Assembly: GCA_029964075.1 (NCBI GenBank)
Contig: CM057148.1
Location: 31,985,916-32,049,915, forward strand
Direction of reading: 5' to 3'
Length of the DNA stretch: 64,000 nucleotides
Source of the DNA: Patiria pectinifera
Taxonomy: Eukaryota; Echinodermata; Asteroidea; Valvatida; Asterinidae
Part shown: piece after piece, positions 19,070 to 30,253 of the stretch
Position numbering within the stretch: the first letter of the stretch is position 1
Layout: every line of letters begins with the position of its first letter
Translations under genes and position numbers: made by a program
Notes under the pieces: generated by a model
Told to the model about the DNA's origin: nothing
What the model saw: only the letters and a program-made list of their open reading frames with translations
The model's database searches: none

Positions 19070-19375
19070 CATAAGGTGTTGGGAAAAATATACCAATTGA
19101 AACCAATTTGAATCCCAATTGAAATTTCGAATAGATGGGTGAAATGGACGGGAGGAAAAACAATTGAGTCCAATTGAATTTCCAATTGATGGGGGAAAAT
19201 AAACGGGAGAAAAAGCATGCCAACTGAAACCGATTGAGTCCCAAGTGAAATGTCCAATTGATGGGGAAAAATAAACGGGAGGAAAAACATACCAGTTGAC
19301 ACCAATTGTGTACCATTTGTTGGAGCCAATTCTTCCAACTCATTCCAATTCAAAAATCAATTAATTTGAATAGGC
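19070..19375. repeat. Short tandem array with CCAATTGA core
   Basis: About four degenerate units of 55-72 bp, each with CCAATTGAA-type words, a TTGATGGGGGAAAATAAACG block and a poly-A-rich link. GACGGGAGG/AACGGGAGA recurs at 19147, 19202 and 19274. Confidence 0.75.
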
Positions 19376-19377
19376 CG

Positions 19378-20090
19378 TTTTCAGTAGGGAGGACCGTGCT
19401 AGGACTACGGTTCGACGAAATTGATTGGACGTGTCGGCTGTATATCATTAGGCAGGAATCTAATATGACGTCGGCCTGAAAAACGATAGCCGACGTCGGC
19501 GGAACGGCTTCTATAAGTCCTAATGGTTAGCCGGTTTCCCACCAACGACGGCAAAACGGTCACAACCCAACGTTGGCAGTAGGACTGTCCTGGGACTACT
19601 GTCCGACGTAACTGATTGGACGTGTCGGCTGTAAATCATCAGGCCGACATCGGTGGGAATCTGAATAATATGACGTCGGCCTGAAAAGAGATAGCCGACG
19701 TCGGCGGACTGGCTTCTATAAGTCCTAACGGTTAGCCGGTTTCCCACCAACGTCGGCAAAACGGTAACAACTCGACGTTGGCTGTAGGACTATGCCGGGA
19801 CTACGGTCTGACGTAACTGATGGGACGCGTCGGCTATAAATCATCCCGCCGACGTCGGTGAGAATCTGAAAAAAATATGACGTCGGCCAGAAGAACGATA
19901 GACGACGTCGCCTGGCCGTTTTGTTAGGGCGTGTCGATGAATTGCATTCCCACCAACGTCGGCAAGACGGTCAGAGCCCAACGTCCGTTTCAGGGACCTT
20001 GGTTCGACCTCATTGCGACTGCCTTTGGCCGACCGCGACCATTTACCGACTTTGCCGACTGATCCCCGACTAAACACGACGTCGGGCCAA
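19378..20090. repeat. Tandem repeat of about 200 bp rich in CGACGTCG palindromes
   Basis: Three successive units begin near 19402, 19592 and 19798 with GGACTAC..TCYGACG. Each carries GTGTCGGCTGTA, GACGTCGGCCTGAAAA, the palindrome GCCGACGTCGGC and CACCAACG(T)CGGCAA. Many words occur in both orientations inside one unit. The last unit runs on irregularly to about 20090, where Crypton-like coding sequence begins. Confidence 0.85.
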
Positions 20091-20099
20091 CGTCAGTGT

Positions 20100-21068
20100 G
20101 CTACCTAGGAAAAGGTATTCAAAGCCATGCTCGTGAAATTGAAACGTGAAGGTAAAGGATTCTTGAGACGCAAAAGCCCAATTTCTGTTGATGATATGGA
20201 GAAAATGCAAGCATTAAATGTGTTGGGCATGAGTACTCCAAAGGGGACTGCAGAATAAGGTATTCGTTGACGTTATGGTTTACTTATGTAACCGCGGACG
20301 TGAAAATCTGCGGGATATGAAGCCAAGTTTTTCATAATTTCCCAAGATGAAGATATGACATTCAGTATGTCACCAGGCGTGATCAAATGACCAAGAACAA
20401 TCGCGAAAATGACGATGAATCATCCAGCGGTTTCATGTATGAAATTCCTCACAATGACAGACGCCCTGTAAGATCATTGCAACTGTACTTATCCAAGCTG
20501 AACCCAAAGGCCCATGATACGTTCTGGCAAAAACCCAAGGAAACTGCACCACCAGATACTGCAATGGCCCAGTAGAAACTAACACTCTAGATTCCAAAAT
20601 GAACATCATCACAACCAAAACTGGATGTAGTAAAGTTTACACCAATCACTGCCTGAGAGCAACTTGCGTAACTGTTTAGACAGTGCAGGCTTTGCTAGTC
20701 GTGATATCATGTCTGTCATCGGACATCACAGCGAACAGTCAATCAAACACTACAGTACAACAAGCGACGACAGAAAGAAGAAGATGAGTGCAGCATTGTC
20801 ATCCCAATTGACTTTGAACCAGCAGGACCAGCTCTATTCAGAACTGGATGACAACTACAATCAATCCACCCATCAACAACAAAACAGATCCACAACACTG
20901 GAGAACATTAACCTACCTTTGACTTTATCCCAAGAGGAGGAAATTCGTCGGGAACTTTCAGCTACCAGTGCAGCTAATTCTCTTAACATCACCAATGATG
21001 TGAAATCCACTACAAGCCAATACTTTAATGTTCATGGTGGTGTTGTTAACTTCTACAATGCCAAGTAG
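20100..21068 (+). pseudogene. Crypton-type tyrosine recombinase relic
   Basis: Several frames encode parts of the DUF3504/Crypton recombinase. At 20105-20255 there is VFKAMLVKLKREGKGFLRRK followed by ISVDDMEKMQ. Near 20262-20330 comes YLCNRGRENLRDMKP with the first catalytic Arg. At 20387-20575 there is a middle segment (FMYEIPHNDRRPVRSLQLYL). From about 20640 come NHCLRATCVTV (H-x2-R), DIMSVIGHHSEQSIKHYS (His, Tyr nucleophile) and a Gln/Ser-rich tail ending NVHGGVVNFYNAK. At least one stop at 20257 and a one-base loss near 20683 break the frame. C-terminal catalytic residues remain readable. Confidence 0.8.
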
Positions 21069-21260
21069 AGAAAATTGACTTTCCTAAAGGACATAAATCC
21101 TTAATCCCAGGAGAAGGAAATTCTTCAGGAACTTTCAGCTACTAATGCAACTAATTTATATCTGAGCATCCCAAATGATGCAAAATCAACCACAAGCTAA
21201 AACTTTCATTTTCACGGTTGCGTGGTTAACTTCTACAATGCCATATACAAAGGGGACATT
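21069..21260 (+). repeat. Duplicated C-terminal end of the Crypton relic
   Basis: This repeats the last part of the recombinase frame (from CCCAAGAGGAGGAAATTCGTC through CTTCTACAATGCCA at about 20928-21066) with many substitutions, placed directly downstream. Stops occur in it, so it is non-coding now. Confidence 0.75.
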
Positions 21261-21609
21261 GACTTTCACAAATGGCATTAAATTTAAGAAGAGATTACAT
21301 TAATAATGACACTACATTTAGCACAACTAAAACCTATAAAGACTGTAACTGTTGATTTTCAAAAAGCATTGTTGATTTCATATGCCTAATTTGTGGAATA
21401 TTGAAAACATTTAATTTGTTCAAAAATACAATTTGTTCCGAACCTTTATTTGTGTGTGATTTGAATTAATTCCTCTTTTTTTTTTTAAAATAAATCAAAT
21501 GACAAGGATCTGTGTGTAAGTTATGTAAAACAAATATTGAGTGCCTTTGAATTGTGAAATGGGAGGAATATCAATGTTTGTATAAAACATAAAACCCACG
21601 CCAACAGAT

Positions 21610-21965
21610 AACCTTCCCATCCTCTCGGGTATTGCACCACGAAACATTTGCCGCGACTTTATTTTTGCAAGACATGCTCTGAAAGGTCTTCATCCAGACA
21701 GCCTAGTGTCCTAGATCCCTGATCTGCAAATTAGCAGCAGACTGAACCGCAATCCCTTTGCCTCAGAAGCACTCCGCATCATCACCACACATCCTCTTTC
21801 CCCATCATCATGGACTGGTGAAAGGAAGCCTGGTCAACATCCTCAACAAGACTCTGTGACTTCGTCCAAACTCCATCCTTCAGACTCGCAGTCCGGGATC
21901 TTTCTCGTGAGGCCTTGGTCGAACGCAATCGTCTTAGAACTGGTTTTATAATAAATATTATTATA
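21610..21965 (+). pseudogene. LINE ORF2 C-terminal remnant
   Basis: Broken frames spell the tail common in non-LTR retrotransposon ORF2: LPILSGIAPRNICRDFIFA, then after a shift DLSREALVERNRLRTGF. The second resembles the conserved L-N-R-L-R-T-G motif downstream of reverse transcriptase. Only this tail remains. The family (RTE, CR1 or Jockey-like) cannot be decided. Confidence 0.6.
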
Positions 21966-22715
21966 TTTACGCTCACAACATTTGAAGGGGGTCACACAAG
22001 CATTCTATTCATGTTATAAGCAATTGGTTTTACTTGGAAACAGATTATATTCATAAAGAATGATAAAAATAAAATTCAAACAACTTGAATTTGGTTTCCA
22101 CTTTTAAACAACTTCAAAAAAGTTGTAAACCTTCGAAACAGTCGCCACTTTAGTTCTTTTTGGTTGCATTTTCCGGTCATTATCCCCACCCAATCATAAC
22201 TGAATGTAATTGTATTCTCTACTAAGCATTGCTAAATCACATAATGTTAATATTTTGGCTGACAGGTGTTTATCCACCTTTTATTCGTTTATTCATTCAT
22301 TTATTTATTCCATTATTCGTTTCTTCATTTCTTTATTTCGTTCATTTCTTTAGTTATTTTTCTCCTTCATCAATGAAAATCCGGCTCGCATTTTTCACCC
22401 GATGTTGTGTAATCCACGTGTAGATTGTGGGTAGCCTCAAGCGTTTACCTACCCAACGGTTGGGGCGCCCTTCCTCATGGCCCAATTTAACGACGTCACT
22501 GTGTTTCATTGGTCACGGTACCAAAAAAAGAGAGATAATTTTCACTACAACTATATGATCTTTGGGGAAGCTAATTGTCGATTCATAGGTCACGTGCAGG
22601 CGACCCGTAAGCGTCGCGAAGGCAGAGAATTAAGAATCTCTGTGAATGCCAAATACGTTGTGTTCAATTACTCTAGGTTTTATTGTTCTTATTTGCACAT
22701 CAATCACAGGACAGT
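21966..22715. other. No gene established
   Basis: T-rich low-complexity sequence at 22270-22350 (TTTATTCATTCA-type words) is followed by a moderately GC-rich stretch (22420-22640) with an ATTGGTCAC/CACGTG cluster and a 98-codon plus frame from 22477. I see no domain in it. Confidence 0.4.
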
Positions 22716-23180
22716 ATGTGTAATCCAGAATACCTTACGTGTTTACAAACTGTTGAAGTTGAACTTTGGCTGATGTAAACATGGGTTTCCAAGCAACAGT
22801 ATCGCCATTTCGCTGTTCAAATAGACCACTCATTATTGTTTGCATCGTATTGAGTTCAAAATTCAGCGTCGGATGGAAATTGAAAGATAAATGCACTGGC
22901 GTTGTTTAGGATGCCAGCGTTCTGTATTTATTTGTACGAACGGTTAGTCATGGGAAATAAAACTAAGTAAAATAAGTTGAATAAAAACTGGAAAACAGTA
23001 GAAACCATTCGAATAACTATTGTAATAATAATCCGCCTATTTCTCAAGTTTCTTTAAATATGTTTCTGTCATCGACCTGGATTTGAACATTAAAATACCA
23101 AAAAAAATTCTCCAATCGTCCTTCAGACCTGTTTGCAAATGTTCATTGACATACAATAAAACTTTAAACTGCTACGAAAA
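22716..23180. repeat. Dispersed segment also at 61960-62410
   Basis: Both copies share, in the same order and orientation, GTTTCCAAGCAACAGTATCGCC, TTCAAATAGACC, ATTTGTACAAACGG-like and CTGTTTGCAAA landmarks, with indels that do not keep any frame. It is probably a duplicated non-coding segment of the host gene block. Confidence 0.7.
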
Positions 23181-24156
23181 AAAAACCTTTTGTATGTCTT
23201 AAATGCCCCGACAGGTATTAGGTTTTTCTTGTAGGGACCTAGAGAAATGGTGTTAACAATTTTTAGTGGTGTGTTTACGTTTTTAACATAAATTATAGTG
23301 TGCCCTATTAGAGGAGGGCAGCCTGACTGCCTGCGACCCTGACTGACTGACTGACTGAGTGGCTGCCTAATTATCAATAAAACATTTGAATTGTTTTGTA
23401 TTATGTAAAACGTATACCGCGCTTTAGTCTGGCACTACTTGTTCCATGTACTATTGTTCCATACATGTGTCGACAATCAGTCAATTCACAACACCAATGC
23501 CGAAAGTGTATTTTTTTAATGAATATTTCCGATATGTTACCACTACATCTTATTCTGCGACCTATTTAGCGATTCCAGAATCTTCCAAGTATATATCTAT
23601 GATCAGGTTCGATAAGCTTGCTTCGTCTTGTTAATGTTGATTTATGTATATGTTCAGTTTTGCACACTACAGTATAAGTATGAAGTTTGTTTCAGACACT
23701 TTCTGAAAATTAGAAGTACGTTTATATCATTCAAGTGAATATATAATTATCAACTTAAAACCCGATTCTTTTACCTTCTCAAATAGTACACCAAACATGT
23801 CACATAGTTGCAAAATACAGTACATTATTGTTAACATATTGCAAATCTTAGCGAGAATTATACATTTGAAGGGATTTTAAATCGTTTTTTGAGCCTCAAA
23901 CGTGAATCGTGTGAATGTGTTGAGAAATGGGGGGGTAGAATGTACAAATTAATTAAGCCGAAATTTACTAATAACTTACTTTGTAATTTACATGTAAGTA
24001 TTGTATTCAGCCGGAGGTGAGTTCACTTGTCTTCAGGACCAGACTCTTCAATGGCAGTTGCACCTCGTGTGTAGGGCTGCGAGATTCATATACATGTGCT
24101 GTTCGTATTCCGTCGCATGCAAATGTCCTTGCTTGAGAATGAGGTTTGAGCGGACT
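23181..24156. other. No gene seen
   Basis: AT-rich. The only notable feature is a short CTGACTGACTGACTGACTG run near 23340. No splice-bounded open frame with recognisable content. Confidence 0.5.
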
Positions 24157-24908
24157 CGGTGGCGTAGCCAGGAATTTTACAGTGTGGGGGGCCGCTGGGG
24201 TGGGGGTGGGGCTGGAACATTTCATGGGGGGGGGGGCGTCATGTAGGGGCGTCAATCGCTTCTTAAAAGTGGGGGGGGGACATACCTTGATCAGAAGTGA
24301 TGCGAGCGCGAAGCGCGAAGCGCGAAGCCCTTACGGCTTGGGGGTTCGGTGCCCGCTTAAGGGTCCCAAACAAATTTGATTCTAGATGTTCTGTGGTGTG
24401 ATCTGAAGCAATTTCTTACCACTTTCCTCCATGCTTTAACTAATATTTTCTTAGCAAAAGATAATTATTTGAACATCGTTTTCGAGGTTTGAGTCATTGA
24501 ATCAGCTATCGGTATTCTGAGCTATAGGCGTGGGATTCGGGGCCCGCTTAAGGGCCCCGACAAAATTGGATTCTCGATGCTCTGTGGTGCTATCTGAGGC
24601 AATTTCTGACCACTTTAACCAATATTTACTAAGATACATTGAAGTACATAATAGGGCCCTGTAAATGAGACCCGAGTTCAAAAATCTGGGGGGGGGACAT
24701 TTGATATTGTATCCCCCACCCTTCAAAAAGTGGGGGGGGGGGGGCCCAGTCCCCCTGTTCCCCCAGGATTGACGCCCATGGCGTAATGTAGATCAATGAA
24801 TTTTTTTTTACAAACTCCAAATCTCAGTCGGGGGGGGTGGGGGAGACCGGGGGGCGACAAGGTTTCATGGGGTTGTCCCCCCCCCCCCCTCCTTGGCTAC
24901 GCCACTGA
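24157..24908. mobile_element. G-rich TIR element (GGTGGCGTAGCCAGGA ends) with a second element nested inside
   Basis: The ends GGTGGCGTAGCCAGGA (24159 on) and TCCTTGGCTACGCCACTG (ending about 24907) are inverted. Inside, GGGGCGTCAATC near 24246 and GATTGACGCCC near 24770 form a second inverted pair. The inner part contains a direct repeat (GCCCGCTTAAGGGYCCC and TCTGTGGTG) at about 24350 and 24545. Long G and C runs mark both pairs of ends. There is no coding capacity, and no clear target duplication was found. Confidence 0.65.
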
Positions 24909-25600
24909 TTAACAATTGTGGGGGGGGGAACTAGTATGATGTGCGGCGAACTCGACTCTGACAGACCGATTGTTGTGCGACTCTTGTCACGAAGCATCGG
25001 CCTCCCTCGGTGGCTGAGGCGCGGTGAAGTAATAGTACAATCACTAATACTATTGTTATTATGAAGCATCCTTCTCCTAGATCCCTCGAGGAGTGTGTAG
25101 AAGCTGGTGAAATAGTAATACACTAGTTCCAATGGTGCTGTGCGGTTTCGAATGGCCATTGGACTGCTAGTCTTAGCTTGAACATGTACGGTTATCTGGT
25201 GTTCTAGCCCAGCCAGAGCTAGTTCAATCCCCGTCACCACAGCGGACCGCTCCCGCTGTGGCCAGCCGGCTCCCCGTAGCCATTCCCCCCGTAGTTCAGC
25301 TATGCTAGCCCGGTCTTGTCATCAACACTATCCTTGGTGCATAGTGCCTCGATTGACCTTGGATACCCGATACGCCACATGCACACTTTGGTTCGAACTG
25401 TAGTGCGGCCTGGTACACTTGCTGGCCCCGTCCAGTTGCCGTTGCCTCCCCGGTCACCTTAGCGGACCGCTCCCGCTTCGGTCTGACCGTCGATAACCCG
25501 TACCGTGCCGGTGCCCACTCAGTTCGTATTGGTTGACATGGTTTTGCCATAGTACATAGTAAACGTATAGACTTTGTTGACAACAACCTGTTATCTCTAT
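24909..25600. other. Unclassified GC-rich stretch with repeated AGCGGACCGCTCCCGCT
   Basis: GTCACC..AGCGGACCGCTCCCGCT occurs at about 25236 and again at about 25454. No exon was recognised. It could be a SINE-like or satellite-derived segment. Confidence 0.4.
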
Positions 25601-25893
25601 AACGCCACCGAAAACTACCAAAAGGAGAAACCCTATAGGTTGATGAAATCTAACAAAGTTATGTAAAGTGAAGAGATGAAAAAATCAGTGTATTGACATG
25701 TATGACTGTCAACCCAAAGCTCATTTTCCCTCCAACTTATTGAATTATAGTTGACTCTAATAAATGTTTCATGAACTGCTATTAGGGAACGCAACAATTT
25801 TTTTTACAATTTAAATGGCCAAATTTTGAGTTTCTAGTCTATAAGATTTACATTATTTACTTTTAGCATGTTTGATAAATGTTATTTTTCAAA
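25601..25893. other. No gene seen
   Basis: AT-rich, with no open frame of interest and no repeat partner noticed. Confidence 0.5.
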
Positions 25894-26412
25894 CCTATCA
25901 AAATGTTTAATATCATAGGAATCCCCATTAAATATACAACAACTTGATTTTTGAATCAGGTTTTTACCACTCATAACCAAAAAGTTACGACCCCCCCCCC
26001 CTCCCCCCGGACCTTCGAACTGTCCAGGCGCGCGCCGAGCAAACACGACGATGCGACCAGACAATGCCAGACGGCCCGCCGTTAGGCACGGGCAAAGTAT
26101 AGTTCCGATCCAGCTCCACCCAACGGAATAATGGTCCACGCATTATCACTGTTAATACCGCGGTGCCAGACAAAGTCTGGCAATGGCCGATCCCGCTCCA
26201 CACAGCACGGCAACACGGAACATGCGTGCATGATATCACTTAGTTCATCAAAATGACCACGAATTCTCGGATCATCCGATTTGGATCCAATGGCTTCGAA
26301 GAGGTAGGGAGTCCAGTGGTTTTGGCTGTATATATGTAACCACACAAAATTAGTCAATTTCAAACCGTGCATATACATGTAAGAAGTATCAACATGGCTC
26401 TAAAAATACAAA
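25894..26412 (-). repeat. Dispersed segment with conserved minus-strand frame, copy 1
   Basis: Matches 63606-64000. On the minus strand a frame from 26378 to 26082 (98 codons) encodes WTPYLFEAIGSKSDDPRI, GHFDELSDIMHACSVLP and PLPDFVWHRGINSDNAWT. The second copy keeps the same frame across a 9-bp length difference, which suggests a coding origin (captured exon or transposon protein fragment). The first copy has extra sequence at 25980-26010 with long C runs. I do not recognise the protein. Confidence 0.55.
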
Positions 26413-27386
26413 AAGTATCCTGGTACCACGAGGAATACTGACTCCTATTATTAAAACATCCATTTAGAACTTTGCATTCATTTGGATGGAAAAACGAATT
26501 CGGAAATCGCGCTTTCCATATCGACCAATTGCGCCAAACATTACCGTGTGAGCCGGAACTTTGATTAAACTACCGTGTAAAAATAATTTATCAATACTTG
26601 ATAAATCGAAACTGTTTTTATCATATCTTTATGAAAAAAATGGTACGGACTAGTAAACTCGATCGTACCCAGAAAGTCCAGACTTGTATTAAAACAGTGG
26701 CCTAAAGGCCTTTCTTTTGTTTGTAAACATTGGTGCGATTTTGTATGGGCTGCCGTAAGCTCATAAATTGAAGCCGTGGTTGGCAACATATTTTTCCAAA
26801 AAAGGCATCATAACGCCATCGACACATAGTAAAAAGGCATATGTGGGAATTATTTTTTAGCTTTTTTGAAAATGTTGTATTTTCAAGTATCAAAAAATAT
26901 TTTGGTGATCTGTAATAACTCTTCTTAATTTTGGCAGTATTGGACCTTCCATAGTTTTGCAGGCCGTGGTTGGCAAAAATGCATTTGGCCAACCAACCGC
27001 AGAAAGGTCTATAAAAAGAAATGATTAAGCTTGCCGTACCTTGCCGCAAATCATTTTTAAAGGTCGGGGTACAGAGGCCAAACGCAACACTGCAACCAGA
27101 CTAGTCTACTACCGCATGTTATTTCACGCGGATGGGATTGATGCCATACTTATGTAGTCTGGCACGTGGTAACAGTAATAACGCTTGCACGCACGTGGAA
27201 AGCTGAAGCGCAGGCTAGGCGAAGATGCTGCGTACGTACGTTCAATGCAACAATTACCAGTGTGTTCATTCGATCGTGCGTACATTGTATATGCGTTCGT
27301 TTCACGGAACCCACTGCGGCAAAATCTCGAAGGTTTGATACTGTAAAAAAATAAAATTAATTAGAATAGAAAACACATCAAAATGG
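26413..27386. other. No gene seen
   Basis: AT-rich. The words GCCGTGGTTGGCAA at 26772 and 26962 are repeated. No supported exon. Confidence 0.45.
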
Positions 27387-27515
27387 GCGGCCTCGAGCCG
27401 GCCTCAACCGATTCGCCGAGGCCGGAAGGCTCCAAGGCCGAGGCCAAGGCCGAGGCCTTGCACTCCGAGGCCAAGGCAGAGGCCATGAAAATCGGCCTCG
27501 AGGCCGGCCTCGAGA
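27387..27515. repeat. GAGGCC-type minisatellite, copy 1
   Basis: Irregular hexamer array of GAGGCC, AAGGCC and CGAGGCC words, with inverted CCTCGAGGCCGG blocks at both ends. A similar array lies at 63498-63590. Confidence 0.85.
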
Positions 27516-27606
27516 CCTCCAACACTGGTTATTTATTTGTGTTTTGTAGCAAATAATTTTATCTGCTTGAGGGTTGGAGTCAGGTTGGAGTATTTTGTTG
27601 ACTTAC

Positions 27607-27869
27607 CAAGAACTTCCAGGAAGATTTTTACTTGTCTATTGAGAGTATGTGTTATGACGCAACAAAGGTACTTCCCTTCATCCGAATCTCTGACACCTTT
27701 AATCACGAGGCTGGAACCTGATGACATTGCATATCTGTCGCTCGAGGGCGAGTCTACACCATTGGAGTAACTGATAAGTCGTTGTTTTGAAGGATCATCC
27801 AGTGAATTTCCTTTCTACCAAATAACCCCCACTATGATGTCACCTTAGCGGAGCGATGTACATGGAACC
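27607..27869 (-). pseudogene. Immunoglobulin V-type exon with two stops
   Basis: The minus-strand exon lies between a possible acceptor (GGCACAG, 27870) and a good donor (CTTG|GTAAGT, 27606). It has the V-set landmarks: Cys in VPCTSLR, Trp in VGVIW, Arg/Ser in DRYAMSSGSSLVI, DSDEGKYLCCVI with the D-x-G-x-Y-x-C motif, and a final strand RQVKIFLEVL. Two stops interrupt it, TAA after the first Cys strand and TAG right after the Trp. No neighbouring Ig or transmembrane exon was found, so it is most likely an isolated dead exon. Confidence 0.65.
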
Positions 27870-28360
27870 CTGTGCCAAAGCCTGCTCTGTACATGTGCTT
27901 TACTTGTAGACTGGCCAAATACATCATGAATAATCTCTTCTAAAATGAATGCAAAACTAAATGAGTGGTACATCAGTGTATTCTATTTGAAACTTTCAAT
28001 TTCTATTTTTTTCCAAAAACCACTTTAAGAACTTCAGTATTTCCTGAAAACACTTTTTCAAGAAGATACTAGAATATCATACAAAGCCTTTGTTGTACCT
28101 TACTTTTGGTCTGACAGCACTTTGGCATTCCGGTCTACTTTAATGAAATGTTTATCACCATCTCTTTATATATATAAACTGTACAGATACATTGTTCATG
28201 TTATACTTTAATTCATTTAAATGTAACGGGTTTTAGGCTCTCCTATTATATTGGTTCCTGGGGCAGACGTGCAGCCGAAGCTGAACCAGAATCCTCCGTT
28301 TGAAATACGGCCTTGATGATGATTACCAACTGTAATCGCTCTTTTCCCACTTCAGCCGTG
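27870..28360. other. No gene seen
   Basis: AT-rich and non-coding as far as can be judged. Confidence 0.5.
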
Positions 28361-28491
28361 GGCATGCCCGCCTCGAACTGGCAACTTTACACAATATATA
28401 TAGCCGGTTCAGTGATTCCCGTGTCGGGGTTCAGATCACTGAACCGGCCCTTTTTATTTTGTAAAGTTGCCAGATCGAGGTTTGCATGCCC
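28361..28491. repeat. Large imperfect hairpin
   Basis: Two arms of about 55 bases pair across a short loop: GGGCATGCCCGCCTCGAAC, GGCAACTTTACA and GCCGGTTCAGTGAT on the left are matched by the inverse words ending in TTGCATGCCCA on the right. It could be a small fold-back element or a long-hairpin RNA source. Confidence 0.7.
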
Positions 28492-28825
28492 AATGGCGGA
28501 GCGTGAAAAAAAAGAGAGGAAAGAGTCACGTGCTCGGTCATACAGATTAATGCCTCTATAACCCATGAGAATGACTACCATTAAAATGATAACCAAAATA
28601 CTAGTTTATGAATACAGTATAATCTTTATTTATGCTTATTCGACAATGCAAATGTTAAATGAAAGGTCTATTGAACAAGCTCATTGCAATGCCCGATCCT
28701 ACATAGAATGGGCTATATAACTTTCCAGAGCCTAGAGGACATATGCCACAAGCAGCCGACAGGCTGCTTGCGAAGATAGCAGTTGCTATTGACATATATA
28801 ATCTTGCACATCTATGGGGATATAA

Positions 28826-29306
28826 CACTGATCTCTATATAAAGACTGGATAGCTAATAAAGAGCCGCACAATGTACGAATTTGACTCCATATTGGTGAG
28901 ACCGGCTGGTGATCTACAAAGGACAAGTTGCCGTTTATATAGACAGCATGATTTCTTTTGTAACGTCGCGGTTCACTTGACTTATATTTTGACCACCACC
29001 ACTGACCAAGGTTAACTACAATTTTTTTTTAACGTCGTGGTTACTAAAATACCGCAAATATCACTTTTTCGGCGTTTTGCAATGATAATCACTACGGAAA
29101 TGTGTCCCTTTTAGAACATCATAATATGTGTACGTGACCAAAATGCGCGTCAACTGTTAATACAACGCGCGCCTATTTACGCGTAGAACGTTCGTATTAT
29201 ACGCGGCCATCTTCGTGAGACCGGGGGCGAATTGGTCAATATGCAAAGTCTTCTGTGTGAAAGTTGTATGCATATCCGCTATCCAGTCTTTATATAGAGA
29301 TCAGTG
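28826..29306. mobile_element. hAT-like MITE with perfect 29-bp TIRs and 8-bp TSD
   Basis: A 481-bp element whose first 29 bases (CACTGATCTCTATATAAAGA...) are the exact inverse of its last 29, flanked by GGATATAA at 28818-28825 and 29307-29314. An 8-bp duplication of the form nnnTAnnn is typical of Buster-type hAT elements. No coding sequence. Confidence 0.88.
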
Positions 29307-29314
29307 GGATATAA

Positions 29315-29830
29315 TGCATTTTTCGTCAGCGATCCCCGGTGTCTAAACTTGTTTCTCTTGAACAATGGTTCCTCTTCAACACGCCTATAATACTGTTTCC
29401 TTAGTCTGTCTTTCCAACTGTTCATTTATTAGGGCGTCAAGCATCGACCATCCATCACCCACACGTACAAATAATCGTTGGGGTGTGACCTATACAATAA
29501 CATATATACTAAAATCTGTGATTATCATGCAGTTCTGGTAAATTTGCAGGTTTACGTTTGTATCATTGTTTGTGTTATATGCAAATAGGGCTATACGTAG
29601 TCATTTGCATAGGTTCTGTAATTTACATATTGTCATATGCAACATAAGAACCTTTGACCTCCGTGCCTCCCACTCACGGACAGATCACTGCGTGTATACC
29701 TTCGATAAATAGTTAGTGCAAACATTATTTTGTAAAAGTCAATATACACGTATAAGGCTTTTGAACCCTGGTCGAAACTTTAATAATTGTATCATTCGGA
29801 TGTTTTGACTTACAACTGTAATGTAGGTTA
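29315..29830. repeat. Segment related to 34455-34640
   Basis: CAGCGATCCCCGGTGTCTAAAC, CTCTTCAACACGCCTATAATA and TTAGTCTGTCTTTCCAACTG at 29330-29420 recur at 34460-34570 with changes. Non-coding duplicated DNA. Confidence 0.55.
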
Positions 29831-30210
29831 TTTAGATATTATTTTATGAGGATTTTTCCCACAGCGTATTAATATGTTTACAAGCTAATCTGTTTACTTT
29901 TAATAATGTAACAAAAAGTTTCCTCGCTCTCTCTCTTTGGAATGCTCACTCCAAACAGGCGGGCGGCCGCAAATGTTGAACGGCTTCAACCGGTAAAACA
30001 CTGCTAGTACTAGGCCTTTACCTATGTATGGCTGGTATGAAGAGTATGAGGGCTTAATCACAGGAATAAGGTTTTATTTCTTTACTGCATTGGGCGAGTC
30101 AAACTATAAGCAAGGAAAAACAAACACACAACATGTCAGCTTTGTGTACCTAAGTATCTAAGTATATTGATTTTAAATAACTTGGAATAAGTTTTGAACC
30201 CATCTTAATT

Positions 30211-30253
30211 CATAATATTGGGAGTAAGATTTAATCTTACTCCCAATACTATG
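30211..30253. repeat. 20-bp inverted repeat with 3-base loop
   Basis: ATTGGGAGTAAGAT faces ATCTTACTCCCAAT, extendable to 20 pairs with one mismatch. Confidence 0.8.

Noticed and set aside
22477-22773. 98-codon plus frame with a basic centre
   Set aside because: Its right part falls in a segment duplicated at 61960 where indels break every frame, so it is not under coding constraint.
24220-24890. Assembly error from G/C homopolymers
   Set aside because: Run lengths may be inaccurate, but the inverted ends and internal direct repeats show a real element structure.
26082-26378. Naming the conserved frame as a glutaminase fragment because of a DDPRI motif
   Set aside because: Only a few residues agree and the rest does not follow the glutaminase pattern, so no function is assigned.
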